NCBI GenBank assembly: GCA_012964265.1
Contig: DTUH01000234.1
Coordinates: 1 to 8,456 of the forward strand
DNA from: Candidatus Lambdaproteobacteria bacterium
Lineage (GTDB): Bacteria > SAR324 > NAC60-12
Reading direction: 5' to 3'
DNA: 8,456 nucleotides
Positions 5,690 to 8,456 of this stretch are shown one piece after another (position 1 is the first letter of the stretch; each line of letters opens with the position of its first letter). The position numbers and the translations under genes were made by a program. The notes beneath the pieces were generated by a model that saw nothing but the letters and a program-made list of their open reading frames with translations, made no database searches and was not told the DNA's origin.

Positions 5690-6577
5690 TTACGTTTTTC
5701 GTTTCCGATAACGAACCATGGTGATTTCGTTGCCTCGATCGTTCCAAAAAACCTCATCCATAAAATTCATTATCATAATCAAACCACGCCCTTCGATACG
5801 CAGCAAGTTGTCCGGATCGGCAGGATCCAATAAGTCTGCATGTGCAAATCCCTTTCCTTCATCACGAACAACATATTTTGCCGAGTTACGGCTGATATCA
5901 TATTGCAGGGTGAGTCTGCGGTTTTTATATGGATCAATGTCCCTTTTTTGTTCTGCAGTTTTGTAAAACAATTGCGGATTTTTCCTGCGCATTTCTGAAC
6001 TCAATTCAAGGTTTCCATGAAAAATCGCGTTCTCAATTGCTTCCTTGAGCAGCATGTTCATACGGAATAATTGTTCTTGAATCAGTATGCCGTAGCTCGG
6101 CAAATCCTGAGTCATAAAAGCGATTATCCGGTTGACTCCCTCAAAATCATTGCCGATTTCCAGCGTCCTCGTCTCCTGCAGCAAGTGATCCAGCGCATAG
6201 GCACTGAAGTGAAACCCCTCGTGAAGAGATACTACTCTGTCCAGGGTGCGCTGAAGTTCCAGCGGTTTAATCTTTTTGATGAGATAATCACACGCTCCAA
6301 GCTGCAGCGCATTAAGTGCGTTTTTTGTATCACTATGCGGACACAGCATTACAAACGGCCGGCGGCTGTTTGACGATTTAACTTCCTTCAGTAATTCCAG
6401 ACCTCCCAGTTTTGGCAATGTTAAAGCACAGAAAATTCCTTCGATTTCCTCCTTCCGAAAAATTTTTAATGCTTCCTCTCCGTCTTTTGCGCAAATTACT
6501 AAGTGACCTGCCTGCACCAAGAATTCTTGAAGAAATTCCAATACTTCAGTTGTGTCATCTGCTATCAGAAAATTCAT
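5690..6577 (-). CDS. Degenerate receiver domain fused to RsbW-like HATPase (regulator)
   Basis: A 295-residue cytoplasmic regulator. Residues 1-118 form a CheY-like receiver: acidic pair D7/D8, the QLGACDYLIKK segment and conserved Lys (K101). The phospho-acceptor position is Ala (A51, codon GCT at 6425-6427) in the stretch CALTLPKLGG, and the usual Thr/Ser switch is Cys79. Residues about 145-290 are a GHKL ATPase of the RsbW/SpoIIAB type: N box KEAIENAIFHGN (about 178-189), G1 box RDEGKGF (238-244) and G2 box EGRGLIMIMNFMDEV (262-276), so ATP binding looks intact. RsbW-type kinases phosphorylate anti-sigma antagonists or bind sigma factors. A receiver in front normally controls them, but here it is unlikely to be phosphorylated in the usual way. 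It lies 45 bases after metC and 26 before bamD on the same strand. No clear ribosome site precedes the ATG. Confidence 0.85.
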   Translation of the reverse strand: MNFLIADDTTEVLEFLQEFLVQAGHLVICAKDGEEALKIFRKEEIEGIFCALTLPKLGGLELLKEVKSSNSRRPFVMLCPHSDTKNALNALQLGACDYLIKKIKPLELQRTLDRVVSLHEGFHFSAYALDHLLQETRTLEIGNDFEGVNRIIAFMTQDLPSYGILIQEQLFRMNMLLKEAIENAIFHGNLELSSEMRRKNPQLFYKTAEQKRDIDPYKNRRLTLQYDISRNSAKYVVRDEGKGFAHADLLDPADPDNLLRIEGRGLIMIMNFMDEVFWNDRGNEITMVRYRKRKT

Positions 6578-6622
6578 TTGGACGTTTTTCGTTGGTTTAA
6601 AAGTCGTATCTCTGAAAGAAAA

Positions 6623-7828
6623 TTAAGCGCGAAAATTCCGGAGACGCTCCAAGCCATCCTCTAAATCATCCTTTAAATCATCAACATCCTCAAGTCCGAT
6701 GTGAATACGCAACAATGGACCTTCAAAACGCCACGGTACGGCGCTGCGTACATTCTGGACATTGGCAGGAATGAGCAGGCTTTCATAACCACCCCAGGAA
6801 TAACCCATACCAAATAAACGCATACCGTCCAGCAGCGTCACCACCGCCTCCTTAGTACACGGTTCAAGTTCAAAAGCGAACAATCCGCTGGCTCCAAGAA
6901 AATCACGTTTCCAAATCTCGTGTCCCGGTGCTCCTGTCAATGCCGGAAACAGGACTTGCCGAACTTCCGGTCGGCTCTGAAGCCATTCTGCAATCACCAG
7001 CGCACTGGCTTGGTGCTGACGCAAACGCACAGCTAATGTACGGAAACCGCGTTGAGCCAAATAAAGATCGTCCGGTCCTGCGCATTGTCCCAGATGCCCC
7101 GTGCAGTCCCGCAGTGCAGGCCAAGCCTCTTTCGTGGCGGTGACTGTTCCGAGCATCGCGTCAGCATGACCGACGATGTATTTGGTTCCTGCCTGAATCG
7201 AAACGTCCACTCCATGCTCAAAAGGTTTAAAAAACAGTGGCGATGCCCAGGTATTGTCCATCAGCACTTTTGCGCCATGAGCGTGTGCGGCTTCAGCAAT
7301 GGCCGGAATATCCTGTACCTCAAAGGTATGTGAACCTGGAGATTCAGTAAACACAACGCCGGTGTTTGGACGAAGCAGCGAACTTATGTCTGCTCCCATT
7401 AACGGATCATAGTACGTGGTATCTACACCAAAACGTTTCAGGAGCGAATTGCAAAATTTACGTGTCGGCGCGTAAACACTGTCCGTCATCAGCAAATGAT
7501 CCCCTGCTTTTAAAAATGCCAGGAGAGCTCCGGTCACTGCACCAAGTCCGGACGAAAACGCCAGACAGCGATGACCCCCTTCCAATTCCGCCACAGCGTT
7601 TTCCAACGCCCACGAAGTAGGTGTCCCTTTGCGGCCATAGGCCATTTCCTGTACTCCGGATTCTTCGATATGATCCCTGGATTTTAGTTGTTCAAAAGTT
7701 TCCGCAAGTACAGTGGAAACGTGATACACCGGAGGATTGACCATACCGCCGTAACGGTGCGGATCACGTCCGGAAAGAATGATGCGCGTGTCTTCACGCA
7801 GTGAAGATGAATCAGGAAGTTTGCTCAT
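6623..7828 (-). CDS. metC: Cystathionine beta-lyase MetC
   Basis: A PLP enzyme of the Cys/Met metabolism family that splits cystathionine into homocysteine, pyruvate and ammonia, the penultimate step of methionine synthesis. The 401-residue length is typical. Visible marks are RYGGMVNPPVYHVST (about 25-39), YGRKGTPT (64-71) whose Tyr and Arg contact PLP phosphate of the partner subunit, SSGLGAV (92-98), FTESPGSHTFEVQDIPA (about 160-176), MDNTWASP with the PLP-nitrogen Asp (D191), and AGTKYIVGHAD with the PLP Lys (K216). WKRDF, GYSWGGYESL and IGLED near the end match proteobacterial MetC better than MetB or MetZ. The ATG at 7828 lies inside queF, overlapping it by 17 bases, with no clear ribosome site. 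The conserved N-terminal region argues against a later start. Confidence 0.93.
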   Translation of the reverse strand: MSKLPDSSSLREDTRIILSGRDPHRYGGMVNPPVYHVSTVLAETFEQLKSRDHIEESGVQEMAYGRKGTPTSWALENAVAELEGGHRCLAFSSGLGAVTGALLAFLKAGDHLLMTDSVYAPTRKFCNSLLKRFGVDTTYYDPLMGADISSLLRPNTGVVFTESPGSHTFEVQDIPAIAEAAHAHGAKVLMDNTWASPLFFKPFEHGVDVSIQAGTKYIVGHADAMLGTVTATKEAWPALRDCTGHLGQCAGPDDLYLAQRGFRTLAVRLRQHQASALVIAEWLQSRPEVRQVLFPALTGAPGHEIWKRDFLGASGLFAFELEPCTKEAVVTLLDGMRLFGMGYSWGGYESLLIPANVQNVRSAVPWRFEGPLLRIHIGLEDVDDLKDDLEDGLERLRNFRA

Positions 7829-8222
7829 TAGAATCGATTGTGCAGGTGGTGTCGATGCCGCCGCGAGTGCTGTAGCGGGTTTTGATCAGTAATTCTTCAG
7901 GTTCAAGCAGGGGGTACAAATCATTGAAAATACGAGCCGTAACCGCTTCCTGAAAAATTCCGACATTACGGAAAGAAAGGAAATAATATTTAAGTGCTTT
8001 GAGTTCAACAAGTTTCTTTTGTGGAATATAGTCAACCCAGACAATGCCGGTGTCAGGAAGTCCGGAAAAAGGACAGACCGCTGCAAACTCATTCATTTGG
8101 TAGCTGACCCGTTGTCGTGGACCGGAATAGTCGAATGTTTCCAGAAAACCGGGCTGAATGGAACTTTCATCGTCAAATGAAAAAACCCGACCTTCTGCGT
8201 ATTCAGTACTGGATGTATCCAT
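7812..8222 (-). CDS. queF: NADPH-dependent preQ1 synthase QueF (short, type I)
   Basis: QueF reduces the nitrile of preQ0 to preQ1 with NADPH, for queuosine in tRNA. The 136-residue, single-domain form is the short type. Motifs are VCPFSGLPD with the thioimide Cys (C50) and Asp (D57), YIPQKKLVELKALKYY (the E(S/L)K(S/A)LK signature), and FRNVGIFQEAV. The last usually reads F-H-E, but here the His position is Gln91 (codon CAG at 7950-7952), while the substrate-binding Glu92 is kept. RGGIDTTCTID near the end fits the family. The ATG at 8222 is preferred. A TTG at 8234 in the same frame would add four residues, and only a weak GAGA-type site lies upstream. A TATTAT box at 8261-8256 could be a -10, but its -35 is poor. 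No preQ1 riboswitch was recognised upstream. It is the first gene of the leftward block. Confidence 0.93.
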   Translation of the reverse strand: MDTSSTEYAEGRVFSFDDESSIQPGFLETFDYSGPRQRVSYQMNEFAAVCPFSGLPDTGIVWVDYIPQKKLVELKALKYYFLSFRNVGIFQEAVTARIFNDLYPLLEPEELLIKTRYSTRGGIDTTCTIDSNEQTS

Positions 8223-8277
8223 AAAAATTCTCAATAAAGGATTGCAATGTGGTTAATAATAAGGATAATGTGGGGAT

Positions 8278-8409
8278 TTACCCAAGGCATATGTCAACAT
8301 GGTTAATCTGCTGCTGTGCGAATAAAAAGGTGCAGATGAAAAGAAAACTCGGAACCATGCTCATCACAAGTTCTGTTTTGCTCTGGTGAATAGACAGGTT
8401 TTCATACAT
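8278..8409 (-). CDS. possible 43-residue small membrane peptide (doubtful)
   Basis: On the minus strand upstream of queF, an ATG at 8409 opens 43 codons ending in TAA at 8278. The peptide has a polar start (MYENLSIHQSKTEL), one hydrophobic segment (about 15-31, with SFLFICTFLFA) and a short tail. The frame is open further upstream to tandem TAA codons near the window edge. The ribosome site is weak (GAAG-like). No family is recognised. It could be a real small membrane protein, a gene remnant, or chance. Otherwise 8223-8456 holds only possible promoter-like sequences. Confidence 0.22.
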   Translation of the reverse strand: MYENLSIHQSKTELVMSMVPSFLFICTFLFAQQQINHVDICLG

Positions 8410-8456
8410 AATATCTTCATATTTTAGTCGGCTTTTATGCGGAGATTATTATCTGC

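Noticed and set aside
6578..6622. Terminator between metC and the receiver-ATPase gene
   Set aside because: The 45 bases contain no stem-loop with a T-run on the minus strand.
8242..8269. Rightward promoter TTGCAA-16-GATAAT
   Set aside because: Boxes are plausible but there is no rightward gene in the remaining 190 bases, and the same A/T-rich bases also give leftward matches. Too weak to list as a feature.
8292..8297. Perfect -35 box TTGACA on the minus strand upstream of queF
   Set aside because: No acceptable -10 lies 16 to 18 bases downstream (the sequence there is CCCACA-like), so it is probably chance.
8223..8300. preQ1 riboswitch upstream of queF
   Set aside because: No C-rich hairpin followed by an A-rich tail of the preQ1-I type, nor any other recognised aptamer core, was seen on the minus strand ahead of the start.

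Overview
The window looks like chromosomal core DNA from a Gram-negative bacterium of moderate GC content. Lipid A synthesis (LpxD), the outer-membrane assembly lipoprotein BamD and a CpoB/YbgF-like envelope protein all imply an outer membrane. The mix of genes, the receiver-ATPase regulator and a CACAGAG-type intergenic element fit a Deltaproteobacteria-like lineage, but that placement is inference. No phage, transposase, CRISPR array or other plainly mobile gene was seen.

Layout. At the left end a minus-strand tRNA-Ser(CGA) with encoded CCA lies downstream of a short HemJ-like four-helix membrane protein. A 0.2 kb divergent region follows, with a candidate promoter facing each way. Rightward runs a compact cluster: a 63-residue lysine-rich hypothetical protein, moeA (molybdenum insertion into molybdopterin) and lpxD (lipid A acyltransferase). 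After lpxD comes an imperfect palindrome of about 110 bp built from octamer repeats, then yggT. yggT converges with the minus-strand block, with a single base between the two stop codons.

From about 8.2 kb back to 3.7 kb, five genes read leftward with short gaps or overlaps: queF (preQ1 synthase for queuosine), metC (cystathionine beta-lyase), a receiver-RsbW-like ATPase regulator, bamD, and a lipoprotein of the CpoB/YbgF type. queF overlaps metC by 17 bases and bamD overlaps the CpoB-like gene by 4. The spacing suggests one transcript that mixes tRNA modification, methionine metabolism, signalling and envelope assembly. The last 0.23 kb holds only a doubtful 43-codon ORF.

Most noteworthy signals: (1) the palindrome TCCGGA occurs at least 26 times in 8.5 kb, where about 2 are expected, which suggests a highly iterated palindrome comparable in kind to cyanobacterial HIP1; (2) the octamer-repeat palindrome after lpxD; (3) a receiver domain whose phospho-acceptor Asp is Ala, fused to an intact-looking anti-sigma-type ATPase; (4) a QueF with Gln in place of a highly conserved active-site His.
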